A DNA stretch of 64,000 nucleotides from the NCBI GenBank assembly GCA_024235895.1, contig JACKLM010000004.1:664053-728052 (forward strand), written 5' to 3'. Below are positions 1-10,331 of the stretch, in pieces. The number at the start of each line of letters is the position of its first letter. Position 1 is the stretch's first letter. The position numbers and the translations under genes were made by a program. The notes below the pieces were generated by a model. It searched no databases, had not been told where the DNA came from, and saw nothing but the letters and a program-made list of their open reading frames with translations. This stretch comes from Burkholderiaceae bacterium. GTDB lineage: Bacteria > Pseudomonadota > Gammaproteobacteria > Burkholderiales > Burkholderiaceae_C.

Positions 1-671
1 CAGCGGGCGGGCTGACCACGGCCGCGTACCTGTTCGGCACCGAGTTCACGCGCGAGAGCGTGCGGCTCGGCCAGCAGGAGAATTACGACCGCGCGCTGCG
101 AGACGTCGAGACCGAGTTCGCGCGCGCCGCGGCCGTGCAGCGCGCCAGCAGCCCCGAGGAGGCGGCGTCGCAATCGCTGCGCGCGGCTTCGACGACGCGG
201 CTGATCGAGCGGTTGCGTGCCCTGCGGCCGACCGGCCGCGTCGTCCTCGAGCTGACGCCGGAGTCGAGCGCCTTGCCGCCGCTGCTGCTCGAGAACGGGG
301 ACCGGATCATGGTGCCGCCCAAGGCGACCTCGGTCGGCGTCTTCGGCAGCGTCTTCAGCACCGGCAACTTTCTGTACGGCGAGCAGCGCAGGCTCGCGGA
401 CTACCTGCGCCTGGCCGGCGGACCGACGCGCGCCGCGGACCGACGCAGCGTCTTCGTGATTCGCGCCAACGGGACCGTCATCAGCGAGAGCCAGTCCTCG
501 GGCTGGTTCGCGGCGGGAACGCTGGGCGACCAGGATGCCCTTCCGGGCGACACGATCTTCGTACCCGAAGAGATCGACCGCACGACCTTCCTGCAGAGCG
601 CGAAGGACTGGACGCAGGTGCTCTATCAATTCGGCCTGGGCGTGGCGGCGTTCAAGTCGCTGTCGAACTGA
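1..671 (+). CDS. Polysaccharide export protein, SLBB domain (5' partial)
   Basis: This is the C-terminal part of an outer-membrane polysaccharide export protein of the Wza/KpsD type. The frame is open from base 3, so the start lies to the left of the window. The visible part has a charged helical stretch, then an SLBB-type beta-grasp region (about residues 75-175 counted from the GTG at 60) with the phrases GDRIMVPP and VFGSVFSTGNFLYGE, then PGDTIFVPEE. It ends in a hydrophobic helix near VLYQFGLGVAAF, as is common in this family. A chain-length gene follows 8 nt downstream, which supports a polysaccharide export operon. The polymer cannot be told from this fragment. Confidence 0.85.
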   Translation, partial: AGGLTTAAYLFGTEFTRESVRLGQQENYDRALRDVETEFARAAAVQRASSPEEAASQSLRAASTTRLIERLRALRPTGRVVLELTPESSALPPLLLENGDRIMVPPKATSVGVFGSVFSTGNFLYGEQRRLADYLRLAGGPTRAADRRSVFVIRANGTVISESQSSGWFAAGTLGDQDALPGDTIFVPEEIDRTTFLQSAKDWTQVLYQFGLGVAAFKSLSN

Positions 672-679
672 CGCGCGGC

Positions 680-1870
680 ATGAGCCCGGCACCCGAGTCG
701 ATCGCCGCGCCGCAACGCCCGCGCGATCCCGACCCCCCCGACGGCAGCCTGCTCGAATTCCTCACGCCGCTGGCGCGAGCATGGCGTCGGCTGCTGCTGG
801 TCCCGCTCCTGGTGGGGGCGGTCTCGGTCGGCGTGAGCTACCTGGTGCCCAAGACCTACCAGGCGACGACGCGTCTGCTGACGCAGCAGCAGCCCAGCAG
901 TGCGGCGGCTTCGGCCCTGGCTTCCCTGGGTGCGCTCGGCGCCTTGTCCGGCCTGTCGCTGGGCGGGCGCAACCCGGCCGACATGTACGTGTCGTTGATG
1001 CGCAGCGACAACGCCACCGACCGCCTCATCGACCAGTTCGATCTGTTTCGTGTCTACGACGTCACGGAGCGCTGGCAGGCAAGGCGTGAGCTGGCGAACA
1101 GTACCGCGATCGCTGTCGGCAAGAAGGACGGGCTGATCAGCGTGTCGGTGGAGGACGAGAGCCCGCAGCGCGCCGCGGACATCGCGAACCAGTATGTCGA
1201 GGAGCTGCGACGGTTGACGACCGAGCTCGCGATCACCGAGGCGCAGCAGCGCCGGCTCTTCTTCGGGCGTCAGCTCGAACAGGCCAGGGACCGGCTCGCC
1301 GAGGCCCAGGCCGCGCTGCAGGCCAGCGGTTTCACGGTCGAGGCGCTCAAGGCCGAGCCCAAGGCGGCTGCCGACAGCTATGCCAGGCTGCGTGCCGAGC
1401 TGACGGCGGCCGAAGTGCGGCTGCAGGCGATGCGCAGTTCCTTCGCCGACACGGCACCGGAGGTCCGGACGCTGCAGGGGACGGTGGCCGCGCTGCGGAC
1501 GCAGTTGTCGCGCAGCGAGGCCTCGCGCGATCCCGCGGAGCTGGGCCCCGACTATGTCAGCAAGTACCGCGAGTTCAAGTACCGTGAGACACTGTACGAA
1601 CTCGTCGCCCAGCAGTTCGAGCTCGCGCGCGTCGACGAGAGCCGAGAGGGGGCCTTGATCCAGATCGTCGATGTCGCGAGCCCTCCCGAGCGCAAGCTGC
1701 GCCCGAAGCGAAGCCTGTACGGGATCTTCGCGGCGGTCGGGGCCTTCGTGCTGCTGGCCGGGTGGACGATCGCCGGTGCGCGCATCCGGCAGGCCGAGCA
1801 CAGCGACCCGACGACGTATGCGCGCTGGCAGGCGTTCAGGCGTGCCTTTCGCGGGCGTGCGGGGAAGTGA
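680..1870 (+). CDS. Wzz/GumC-type chain-length determinant protein
   Basis: This 396-residue inner-membrane polysaccharide co-polymerase probably sets the length of the exported polymer together with the preceding export protein. The first membrane helix is around residues 33-55 (LLLVPLLVGAVSVGVSYLVP). A large periplasmic region with coiled-coil character follows (about 175-290, rich in A, E, Q and R). The second helix lies near residues 345-365 (GIFAAVGAFVLLAGWTIAGA), followed by a short basic tail. The family usually runs 350-500 residues, and no kinase domain is fused. It starts 8 nt after the export gene and is probably co-transcribed with it. The family assignment is firm. The specific pathway is unknown. 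Confidence 0.85.
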   Translation: MSPAPESIAAPQRPRDPDPPDGSLLEFLTPLARAWRRLLLVPLLVGAVSVGVSYLVPKTYQATTRLLTQQQPSSAAASALASLGALGALSGLSLGGRNPADMYVSLMRSDNATDRLIDQFDLFRVYDVTERWQARRELANSTAIAVGKKDGLISVSVEDESPQRAADIANQYVEELRRLTTELAITEAQQRRLFFGRQLEQARDRLAEAQAALQASGFTVEALKAEPKAAADSYARLRAELTAAEVRLQAMRSSFADTAPEVRTLQGTVAALRTQLSRSEASRDPAELGPDYVSKYREFKYRETLYELVAQQFELARVDESREGALIQIVDVASPPERKLRPKRSLYGIFAAVGAFVLLAGWTIAGARIRQAEHSDPTTYARWQAFRRAFRGRAGK

Positions 1871-1931
1871 CGCGCGGTGACATGACGATGGGCGGTTCGA
1901 TCAGGGCTTCCCGCCTGCCTCGGGGGTGATA

Positions 1932-3061
1932 ATGGCTTCGATGCTGCTCGCGCTGTTCGTCTCCATCGTCCTGACGATGCTGATCGTGCGCCATGCGTCG
2001 ACGAGGTCGCGCATGGTCGACCATGATCTGACCGGCCCGCAGAAGTTTCACGTCGTTCCGGTGCCTCGCGTGGGGGGCCTGGGCATCGTCGCCGGGCTGA
2101 TCGCGGCGGTGATCCACCAGTCGCTCGTCGGCGCGCCCTCGGGCAGCGACCTCGGCCTGATCCTGATGGTCTGCGCGATACCCGCGTTCGCGTTCGGACT
2201 GGCGGAGGATCTGACGAAACAGGTCTCGGCCCGCGTGCGGCTGCTGGCCACCGCCGCATCGGCCGTGCTCGCGTTCTGGCTGCTCGACGCGCAGCTGCGG
2301 CACACCGCGATCCCGGGGCTGGACCTGATCGTCTCGTTCACGGTCGGCGCGCTGGTCGTGACCGTGTTCGCGGTCGCGGGGATCGCCAATGCGATGAACA
2401 TCATCGACGGCTTCAACGGGCTGGCGTCGATGTGCGCGGTCATCATGCTCGCGGGGCTGGCCTACGTCGCGTTTCAGGTCGGCGACCCCTTGCTCGGCAC
2501 CCTCGCCGTAGCCGGAATCGGTGCGGTGCTGGGCTTTTTCATCTGGAATTTCCCGGCCGGGCTGGTCTTCCTCGGCGACGGCGGGGCCTATTTCCTCGGT
2601 TTCTACATCGCCGAGCTGTCGGTGCTGCTGCTGGCCCGCAACCCCGCGGTCTCGCCGATGTTTCCGCTGCTGCTGTGCATCTACCCGGTCTTCGAGACCG
2701 TCTTCTCGATGTACCGGCGCCGCTTCCTGCGCCAGCAGCCTCCGAGCATGCCGGACGGCATCCACCTGCATTCCCTGATCTACCGGCGCGTCATGCGCTG
2801 GGCCGTGGGCCCGAAGACGGCGCGCGCGATGGCGCGCCGCAATTCGATGACGTCGCCGTACCTGTGGCTGCTGTGCACCAGTTCGGTCGTGCCGGCGGTC
2901 TTGTTCTGGCGTCAGACGGCGGTCCTCGTCGGCTGCCTCGTCGTCTTCGCGCTGGCGTACATCGTGCTCTACTGGCGGATCGTGCGCTTCAAGTCGCCCC
3001 GCTGGCTGCGCTTCGGCCGCAGCCGCGCCCTGTGGCCCGATGCCACGCGTGAACAGGAAGT

Positions 3062-3065
<4 letters not shown>
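1932..3065 (+). CDS. Undecaprenyl-phosphate sugar-1-phosphate transferase (WecA/MraY family)
   Basis: This polytopic membrane enzyme would transfer a sugar-1-phosphate, probably GlcNAc-1-P, from a UDP-sugar to undecaprenyl phosphate, the first committed step of a lipid-linked polysaccharide. Family motifs are clear: NAMNIIDGFNGLA near residue 157 and FLGDGGAYFLGF near 214, each with the acidic residues expected in the active site, and about ten hydrophobic segments. I chose the ATG at 1932, behind a G-rich stretch. An in-frame GTG at 1926 and an ATG at 1941 are possible. The last bases overlap the next start codon (ATGA), so the helicase may be translationally coupled. It closes the polysaccharide gene group on the left. 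Confidence 0.85.
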
Positions 3066-4561
<1,496 letters not shown>

Positions 4562-4615
4562 GCCGCGCGTCCAGGCGGCAGTGGCCTGCCCCCGCCGCGA
4601 GGCGTCCGGGGTCGA

Positions 4616-5215
4616 TCAGCCGGCGTCGAGGATGGGGTCCAGCCCGGCCTCGCGCAGCAGCTGCGCGGTGCGGATCAGCGGCAGGCCGACGAGCGCCGTC
4701 GGGTCGTCGCTGAGGATCTCCTCGAGCAGCGCGATCCCCAGCGCCTCGCTGCGCGCGCTGCCGGCGCAGTCGAAGGGCTGCTCGAGCTGCAGGTAGCGGT
4801 CGATCTCGGCGTCGGCGAGGCTGCGAAACCGCACCGTCACCGGCGCCAGCAGCGAGCGCTCGTACTCGATGTCGGCGCGCACCACCGAAAGCGCCGTGTG
4901 GAAGACCACGCGCTGGCCGCTGAGCGTTCGCAGCTGCGCGGCCGCTCGCTCGCGGTCGCCGGGCTTGCCGAGCGCCTTGCCGTCGAGGTCGGCGACCTGG
5001 TCGGCGCCGATGACGACCGCCTGCGGATGGGCCTTCGCGACCGCGCGTGCCTTCTCGCGCGCCAGCCGCATCGCCATCGCGCACGGCATCTCGCCGCGCT
5101 GCGGCGTCTCGTCGACCTCGGGCGGCTGGACCTCGAACGGCAGCCGCAGCCGCGCCAGCAGCTCGCGCCGGTAGCGCGAGGTCGACGCCAGGATCAGCTT
5201 GGGGGTGTCGGCCAT
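4616..5215 (-). CDS. maf: Maf-like nucleoside triphosphate pyrophosphatase
   Basis: This 199-residue cytoplasmic enzyme hydrolyses non-canonical or modified nucleoside triphosphates to monophosphates. The start MADTPKLILASTSRYRREL carries the family's N-terminal ASxSxxR loop. VDETP near residue 37, an Ala/Lys/Ala-rich helix, VIGADQV near 70 and GKPGD follow, all landmarks of the Maf/YceF fold. Later phrases such as DCAGSARSE and the acidic C-terminal helix also fit. The DQV and CAGS details resemble the YceF subgroup, which prefers 7-methyl-GTP. It converges on the helicase gene and diverges from yceD, an arrangement common in this order. Confidence 0.92.
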   Translation of the reverse strand: MADTPKLILASTSRYRRELLARLRLPFEVQPPEVDETPQRGEMPCAMAMRLAREKARAVAKAHPQAVVIGADQVADLDGKALGKPGDRERAAAQLRTLSGQRVVFHTALSVVRADIEYERSLLAPVTVRFRSLADAEIDRYLQLEQPFDCAGSARSEALGIALLEEILSDDPTALVGLPLIRTAQLLREAGLDPILDAG

Positions 5216-5405
5216 GCGGGCATTGTCCCACCGGGTCGGTGACGGGTCGACGTCATCTCCCATCGTCCCGCAGGGGATCCCGCGACGGGCCGGGGCCGCG
5301 CCCGTCGGCGCCCGGTCCCGGCCCCGGCGGCCGAGGCGCCGCCCAGGCCTGCGGGCGGGCCGCACCGTCGCGGTGGCCGGCAGGCGGCCGCTACACTGCA
5401 ACGCG

Positions 5406-5963
5406 ATGAAGGACAGGCCGCACGATCCGCGCCGGCTCGACGTACGGCGCTTTGCCGCCACCGCGGCGCAGTTGCAGGGCTGCGCCGGTGCGGGCGAGCT
5501 GCCGCGGCTGGTCGCCGACGCGCCGCTGGCCGGCGGCGAGGGCGCCGAGTGGTCGATGCGGGGCGAGCAGCGCCCCGGCGTGGCCGGCGAGCCCGAGGTC
5601 TGGCTGCACCTGCAAGCGCGCGCGCACGTCGTCCTGCCCTGCCAGCGTTGCCTGCAGCCGATGACGCTGCCGCTGCAGGGCGCGCGCTCGATCCGCTTCG
5701 TCGACGACGAGGCCGAGGCCGAGCGGCTGGACGAGGAGCTCGACGACGACGTGCTCGCCACGCCGGCGCGCGGCCGCGTCGACGCGCTGGCGCTGGTCGA
5801 GGACGAGCTGATCTTCGCGCTGCCCCTGGTGCCGCGCCACGACACCTGCCCCGAGCCGCTGCCGGCGCCTGCCGACACGGCCCGTGCGACCGAGGCCGAC
5901 GCCGCGCCGCACCCGTTCGCGGCGCTGGCCGCGCTCAAGCGCGGCGGGCGGCCCGGTCGCTGA
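5406..5963 (+). CDS. yceD: YceD/DUF177 family protein
   Basis: This 185-residue protein belongs to the DUF177 family, known in bacteria and plastids for a role in 23S rRNA accumulation or 50S assembly. A CxxC pair appears in VLPCQRCLQPM near residue 80. The conserved acidic block around VDDEAEAERLDEELDDD and the phrase LVEDELIFALPLVPRH are family landmarks. I chose the ATG at 5406, which gives the normal length. A TACACT box sits only 9 nt ahead and no Shine-Dalgarno is visible, so the mRNA may have a very short leader. The gene directly precedes rpmF, the classic yceD-rpmF pairing. Confidence 0.88.
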   Translation: MKDRPHDPRRLDVRRFAATAAQLQGCAGAGELPRLVADAPLAGGEGAEWSMRGEQRPGVAGEPEVWLHLQARAHVVLPCQRCLQPMTLPLQGARSIRFVDDEAEAERLDEELDDDVLATPARGRVDALALVEDELIFALPLVPRHDTCPEPLPAPADTARATEADAAPHPFAALAALKRGGRPGR

Positions 5964-5998
5964 GCGCCGCCGGCGGCACCGCCGGGCCCGGCCCACGC

Positions 5999-6007
5999 TG
6001 ATATACT
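5999..6007 (+). promoter_or_regulatory. Extended -10 promoter element ahead of rpmF
   Basis: TGATATACT is a TGn-extended -10 box that matches the housekeeping consensus closely. No convincing -35 is seen in the GC-rich DNA upstream, as is usual for extended -10 promoters. Transcription would start near 6014 and leave a leader of about 70 nt before rpmF. The site lies 35 bp past the yceD stop, so rpmF can be expressed on its own. Confidence 0.5.
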
Positions 6008-6084
6008 TGCGGGCTTTTCGCCGCTGCCCAAGGGTGCCGGCCCGCGCGCGGGGATGCCGCCGCTGCGCATCCCAGGAGATTCCC

Positions 6085-6267
6085 ATGGCTGTCCAGCAGA
6101 ACAAGAAGTCGCCGTCCAAGCGCGGCATGCACCGCGCGCACGATGCCCTGTCTGCGCCCGGGCTCGCGGTCGAGCCGACGACCGGCGAGGTCCACCTGCG
6201 CCACCGCATCAGCCCGACCGGGTTCTACCGCGGGCGCAAGGTCCTCAAGACCAAGGCCGACGCCTGA
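6085..6267 (+). CDS. rpmF: 50S ribosomal protein L32
   Basis: This 60-residue ribosomal protein of the large subunit starts MAVQQNKKSPSKRGMHRAHD, the standard L32 signature. It keeps the C-terminal phrase HHRIS-like HRISPTGFYRGRKVL. The zinc-binding cysteines of some L32 proteins are absent, as in most proteobacteria. An AGGAG sequence lies 7-8 nt before the ATG. It follows yceD and precedes plsX, the order seen widely in beta- and gammaproteobacteria, linking ribosome and lipid synthesis genes. Confidence 0.97.
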   Translation: MAVQQNKKSPSKRGMHRAHDALSAPGLAVEPTTGEVHLRHRISPTGFYRGRKVLKTKADA

Positions 6268-6273
6268 GGCGAT

Positions 6274-6304
6274 GGCCGGCGGGTATCGTGCCCGATCGCC
6301 GGCC
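6274..6304. repeat. Perfect 8-bp hairpin after rpmF
   Basis: GGCCGGCG at 6274-6281 and CGCCGGCC at 6297-6304 form a perfect inverted repeat with a 15-nt loop, starting 7 nt after the rpmF stop. There is no T run, so it is not a standard intrinsic terminator. It could protect the 3' end of an rpmF mRNA or weakly pause polymerase before plsX. Confidence 0.4.
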
Positions 6305-6398
6305 CCGCCGACCCGCCCGGGCGACGCCGCCCTGACCGTCGCCTGGGTCCGATGCCCGGCGCGCAGCCCGCGTGCCGGGCATCGCGCATGAAGACCCC

Positions 6399-7484
6399 GT
6401 GAGCGTCTCGCACCCTGCCCCCAAGCCGCTGCAGCGCGTCGTGCTCGCCGTCGATTGCATGGGCGGCGACCACGGGCCGGCAGTCACCTTGCCGGCGTGC
6501 AAGGCGTTCTTGCAGAGCCACCCGCAGGCCGAGCTGCGGCTGGTCGGCAGCGCCGAGGCGCTCGCCCCGGCGGCGGGCTGGGCGCGCTGCACGCGCGTCG
6601 TCGCCACCGAGGTCGTGACGATGGACGATCCGGTCGAGGTCGCGCTGCGGCGCAAGCGCGACTCGTCGATGCGCCTGGCGATCTCGCAGCTGCGCGCGGC
6701 CGACCGCGCCGAGGCGCCTGCCGCCGACGCCTGCGTGTCGGCCGGCAACACCGGCGCGCTGATGGCGCTGGCGCGCTACCTGCTCAAGACCCTGGACGGC
6801 ATCGACCGGCCGGCGATCGCCACCGTGCTGCCGAACCGGCGCGGCGGCTACACGACCGTGCTCGACCTCGGCGCCAACGTCGACTGCACGCCCGAGCACC
6901 TGCTGCAGTTCGCGATCCTCGGCAGCGCGCTGGTGGCGGCGGTCGAGGGGCGCGAGGAGCCGACGGTCGGCCTGCTCAACATCGGCGCGGAGGCGATCAA
7001 GGGCAGCGAGACGATCAAGGCCGCCGGCGAGCTGCTGCGCGCGGCCGATGCCGCCGGGCAGATCCGCTTCCACGGCAACGTCGAGGGCAACGACATCTTC
7101 GCCGGCACGACCGACATCGTCGTCTGCGACGGCTTCGTCGGCAACGTGCTGCTCAAGACCAGCGAGGGGCTGGCGGCCATGCTGTCGGACTTCATCCGCG
7201 AGGAGTTCACGCGCAGCGTCTTCACCAAGCTCGCGGCGCTGGTCGCGCTGCCGGTGCTGCGCCACTTCAAGCGCCGCGTCGACCCGCGCGGCTACAACGG
7301 CGCGGCGCTGCTGGGGCTGCGCGGGCTGGTCTTCAAGAGCCACGGCTCGGCCGATGCCTACGCGTTCGAGCATGCGCTGGCGCGCGCTTATGATGCGGCG
7401 CGCAACCGCGTGCTCGACCGCGTCCACGACCGCATCGCCCCGGTGCCGCGCGCGTCCACCGTCGCCGACGCCCCCGCCGCATGA
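6399..7484 (+). CDS. plsX: Phosphate acyltransferase PlsX
   Basis: PlsX converts acyl-ACP to acyl-phosphate, the acyl donor for PlsY in phospholipid synthesis. It is a peripheral membrane enzyme. The N-terminal phrase VVLAVDCMGGDHGP is diagnostic, and SAGNTGALMALA, LDLGANVDC, FHGNVEGNDI and VVCDGFVGNVLLK follow in family order. I chose the GTG at 6399, 361 residues. An in-frame GTG at 6372 would add nine residues with no better ribosome-binding site, and an ATG at 6388 is out of frame. The stop overlaps the fabH start (ATGA), indicating coupling at the head of the fatty-acid operon. Confidence 0.95.
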   Translation: MSVSHPAPKPLQRVVLAVDCMGGDHGPAVTLPACKAFLQSHPQAELRLVGSAEALAPAAGWARCTRVVATEVVTMDDPVEVALRRKRDSSMRLAISQLRAADRAEAPAADACVSAGNTGALMALARYLLKTLDGIDRPAIATVLPNRRGGYTTVLDLGANVDCTPEHLLQFAILGSALVAAVEGREEPTVGLLNIGAEAIKGSETIKAAGELLRAADAAGQIRFHGNVEGNDIFAGTTDIVVCDGFVGNVLLKTSEGLAAMLSDFIREEFTRSVFTKLAALVALPVLRHFKRRVDPRGYNGAALLGLRGLVFKSHGSADAYAFEHALARAYDAARNRVLDRVHDRIAPVPRASTVADAPAA

Positions 7485-8467
7485 ACGCCCCCGCCCCTCA
7501 CACCCGCATCACCGGCACCGGCAGCCACCTGCCGCCGCGCCGCGTCGGCAACGACGAACTGGTCGCCGAGCTCGCCGCGCGCGGCATCGAGAGCTCCGAC
7601 GCCTGGATCGTCGAGCGCACCGGGATCCGCGCGCGCCATTTCGCGGGGGAGGGCGTCACCGCGAGCGACCTCGCGCTGCCGGCGGCGCAGGCGGCGCTCG
7701 CCGCCGCCGGGAGGCGCGCCGACGAGATCGACCTCGTCGTCGTCGCCACCTCGACGCCGGACATGATCTTCCCGGCTACGGCGGCGATCCTGCAGGCCAA
7801 GCTTGGCATCGTGGGCTGCCCGGCGTTCGACCTGCAGGCGGTGTGCTCGGGATTCGTCTACGCGCTGACGGTCGCCGACGCGATGATCCGCACCGGCAGC
7901 GCGACGCGCGCGCTGGTCGTCGGCGCGGAGGTCTTCTCGCGCATCCTCGACTTCGACGACCGCACGACCTGCGTGCTGTTCGGCGACGGCGCCGGCGCCG
8001 TGGTGCTGGAGGCGAGCGGCGAGCCCGGGATCCTGGCCACCGACCTGCACGCCGACGGCCGCCATGTCGGCATCCTGTGCGTCCCCGGCACGGTCGCCGG
8101 CGGCAAGGTGCTGGGCGACCCGCTGGTGCGCATGGACGGGCAGGCGGTGTTCAAGCTCGCCGTCGGCGTGCTCGAGCAGTCGGCGCGCGCCGTGCTGGCC
8201 AAGGCCGGCCGCAGCGAGGCGGACCTGGACTGGCTGATCCCGCACCAGGCCAACATCCGCATCATGCAGGGCACGGCGCGCAAGCTGAAGCTGCCGGCGG
8301 ACAAGCTGGTCGTCACCGTCGACGAGCATGGCAACACCTCGGCAGCGTCGATCCCGCTGGCCCTGGACGCCGCGGTGCGCAGCGGCCGCGTCCGGCGCGG
8401 CGATACGGTGCTGCTCGAGGGCGTGGGCGGCGGCTTCACCTGGGGCGCGGTGCTGATGGATTACTGA
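7481..8467 (+). CDS. fabH: Beta-ketoacyl-ACP synthase III
   Basis: FabH starts fatty-acid synthesis by condensing acetyl-CoA with malonyl-ACP. This 328-residue protein keeps the Cys-His-Asn triad: Cys in LQAVCSGFVYAL near residue 126, His in WLIPHQANIRI and Asn in DEHGNTSAASIPLA. The C-terminal GVGGGFTWGAVLM phrase is also typical. Its length matches the family. It overlaps plsX by 4 nt and is followed after 50 nt by fabD. Nothing unusual is seen. Confidence 0.97.
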   Translation: MNAPAPHTRITGTGSHLPPRRVGNDELVAELAARGIESSDAWIVERTGIRARHFAGEGVTASDLALPAAQAALAAAGRRADEIDLVVVATSTPDMIFPATAAILQAKLGIVGCPAFDLQAVCSGFVYALTVADAMIRTGSATRALVVGAEVFSRILDFDDRTTCVLFGDGAGAVVLEASGEPGILATDLHADGRHVGILCVPGTVAGGKVLGDPLVRMDGQAVFKLAVGVLEQSARAVLAKAGRSEADLDWLIPHQANIRIMQGTARKLKLPADKLVVTVDEHGNTSAASIPLALDAAVRSGRVRRGDTVLLEGVGGGFTWGAVLMDY

Positions 8468-8517
8468 GTGCCAGCGCCGCTGCGCATCCGCAAAGGCATC
8501 GACAAGGAGGCATCGCG

Positions 8518-9462
8518 ATGACCAAGCCCTTTGCATTCGTCTTTCCAGGCCAGGGGTCCCAGTCGGTGGGCATGCTCGATGCCTGGGGCGATCACCCGGC
8601 GGTTGCCGCCACGCTGCTCGAGGCGTCGGAGGCCGCGCGCGAGGACGTCGGCCGGCTGATCCGGGAGGGGCCGGAGCTCGACCTTTCGTTGACCGTGAAC
8701 ACCCAGCTCGTCATGCTGGTGGCGGGCGTGGCCAACTACCGAGCGTGGATCGCCGAGGGAGGGCCCGTGCCGATGTTGCTGGCGGGGCACTCACTGGGTG
8801 AATACAGCGCACTCGTCGCCGCAGGCGCGATCGCGCTGCGCGATGCCGTGCCGCTGGTGCGTTTTCGGGCGCAGGCGATGCAGGAGGCCGTGCCGGTCGG
8901 CGAGGGCTCGATGATGGCGATCCTCGGCCTGGACGGGCGGGAAGTTGCCCAGACCTGCGAGCAAGCCGCGCGCGAAAGCGGCCAGGTCGTCGCCGCGGCG
9001 AACTTCAACGATCCCAAGCAGACGGTGATCGCCGGCAGCGTTGCCGGTGTAGAAGCCGCGGTCGCGTTGCTGAGGGCGCGCGGCGCCAAGCGGGCAATGC
9101 CGCTGGCCGTCTCGGCGCCATTCCACTGTGCGCTGATGGAGCCCGCCGCGCGACGGCTGCGGGAGCGTCTGGCGACAACGCCCATCGTGCTGCCGAAGGT
9201 CCCGGTCCTGAACAATATCGACGTCGACGCGCCGAGCGACCCCGACGCGATCCGCGACGCGCTGTACCGCCAGGCCTTCGGACCGGTGCGCTGGGTCGAG
9301 ATCATCGAGGCGATGCACGCCCGTGGCCTGCGTCACATCTTCGAGTGCGGCCCAGGAAGGGTGCTGGCCAAGATGATCAAGCGCATCGAGCATGCCCAGG
9401 TCGACTGCACGACCGTTCTGGACCCGACCTCGCTCGCTGACGCCAAGGGGATGCTGGCATGA
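8518..9462 (+). CDS. fabD: Malonyl-CoA:ACP transacylase
   Basis: FabD loads malonyl groups from CoA onto acyl carrier protein for chain elongation. This 314-residue protein has FVFPGQGSQ at the N-terminus, the nucleophile in LLAGHSLGEYSALVAAG, the conserved Arg in RFRAQAMQ and the catalytic His in SAPFHCALM. An AAGGAGG ribosome-binding site lies 8 nt before the ATG and is the strongest in this operon. Codon use looks looser than in fabH and fabG on either side, with more A- and T-ending codons. That might reflect allelic replacement but is not proof. Its stop overlaps the fabG start. Confidence 0.97.
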   Translation: MTKPFAFVFPGQGSQSVGMLDAWGDHPAVAATLLEASEAAREDVGRLIREGPELDLSLTVNTQLVMLVAGVANYRAWIAEGGPVPMLLAGHSLGEYSALVAAGAIALRDAVPLVRFRAQAMQEAVPVGEGSMMAILGLDGREVAQTCEQAARESGQVVAAANFNDPKQTVIAGSVAGVEAAVALLRARGAKRAMPLAVSAPFHCALMEPAARRLRERLATTPIVLPKVPVLNNIDVDAPSDPDAIRDALYRQAFGPVRWVEIIEAMHARGLRHIFECGPGRVLAKMIKRIEHAQVDCTTVLDPTSLADAKGMLA

Positions 9463-10211
9463 ACGCCCCCGCCGCACCGGCCGCGCCGCGCATCGCGCTG
9501 GTCACCGGCGCCTCGCGCGGCATCGGCCGCGCGATCGCGCTGGCGTTGGCCGCGGCCGGCCACAGGGTCGTCGGCACCGCCACCACCGACGCCGGCGCCG
9601 CCGCCATCGGCGAGGCGCTGGCGCCGCATGGCGGGCGCGGCATCGCGCTGGACGTCACCGACGGCGCGGCCGCGCAGGCCGCGGTCGACGCCCTCGTCGC
9701 TGCCGAGGGCGCGCTGCACGTGCTCGTCAACAACGCCGGCATCACGCGCGACCAGCTCGCGATGCGGATGAAGGACGAGGACTGGGACGCGGTGCTCGAC
9801 ACCAACCTCAAGGCCGTCTTCCGCCTGAGCCGCGCCGCGCTGCGGCCGATGATGAAGCAGCGCTGGGGCCGCATCGTCAACATCACCTCGGTCGTCGGCG
9901 CCAGCGGCAACCCGGGGCAGGCCAACTACGCCGCCGCCAAGGCGGGGGTGGCCGGCATGACGCGCGCGCTGGCGCGCGAGCTCGGCAGCCGCGGCATCAC
10001 CGTCAACTGCGTCGCACCGGGCTTCATCGCCACCGACATGACCGACGCCCTGCCCGAGGCGCAGCGTGCCGCGCTGCTGGCGCAGATCCCGCTCGGCCGG
10101 CTGGGGGCGGCCGCCGAGGTCGCGCACGCGGTCGCCTACCTCGCCAGCGACGGTGCCGGCTACGTCACCGGCACCGAGCTGCACGTCAATGGCGGCATGT
10201 TCATGGCATGA
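9459..10211 (+). CDS. fabG: 3-oxoacyl-ACP reductase
   Basis: FabG reduces 3-ketoacyl-ACP with NADPH in fatty-acid elongation. This 250-residue short-chain dehydrogenase has the nucleotide-binding GASRGIG near residue 18, NNAG near 91, a Ser in NITSVVG, the YAAAKAG Tyr/Lys pair, and the PGFIATDMTD segment. The start overlaps the fabD stop by 4 nt (ATGA). The acpP gene follows after 120 nt. The length and motifs are ordinary for FabG rather than a catabolic dehydrogenase, and the context settles the assignment. Confidence 0.97.
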   Translation: MNAPAAPAAPRIALVTGASRGIGRAIALALAAAGHRVVGTATTDAGAAAIGEALAPHGGRGIALDVTDGAAAQAAVDALVAAEGALHVLVNNAGITRDQLAMRMKDEDWDAVLDTNLKAVFRLSRAALRPMMKQRWGRIVNITSVVGASGNPGQANYAAAKAGVAGMTRALARELGSRGITVNCVAPGFIATDMTDALPEAQRAALLAQIPLGRLGAAAEVAHAVAYLASDGAGYVTGTELHVNGGMFMA

Positions 10212-10288
10212 ACCGTCGCCGCTGGCGGGCCCCCGGGCCCTGGCCGGCGGCCAGTTTTCGCACCGGGCCGCAGGCCCCACCCCGCCGG

Positions 10289-10294
10289 TAGAAT
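10289..10294 (+). promoter_or_regulatory. Possible -10 element ahead of acpP
   Basis: TAGAAT lies 38 nt before the acpP start in the 120-bp fabG-acpP gap. No clear -35 box stands 16-18 bp upstream. acpP is usually expressed more strongly than its neighbours, so an internal promoter is expected here. The call rests on the single hexamer and the context. Confidence 0.35.
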
Positions 10295-10331
10295 CGCCGG
10301 CTGTCTGTCAGACCTACTCCCGGAGGAGTCA

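Noticed and set aside
6388..6402. ATG at 6388 as the plsX start
   Set aside because: It is out of frame and meets a stop after four codons. The GTG at 6399 is in frame.
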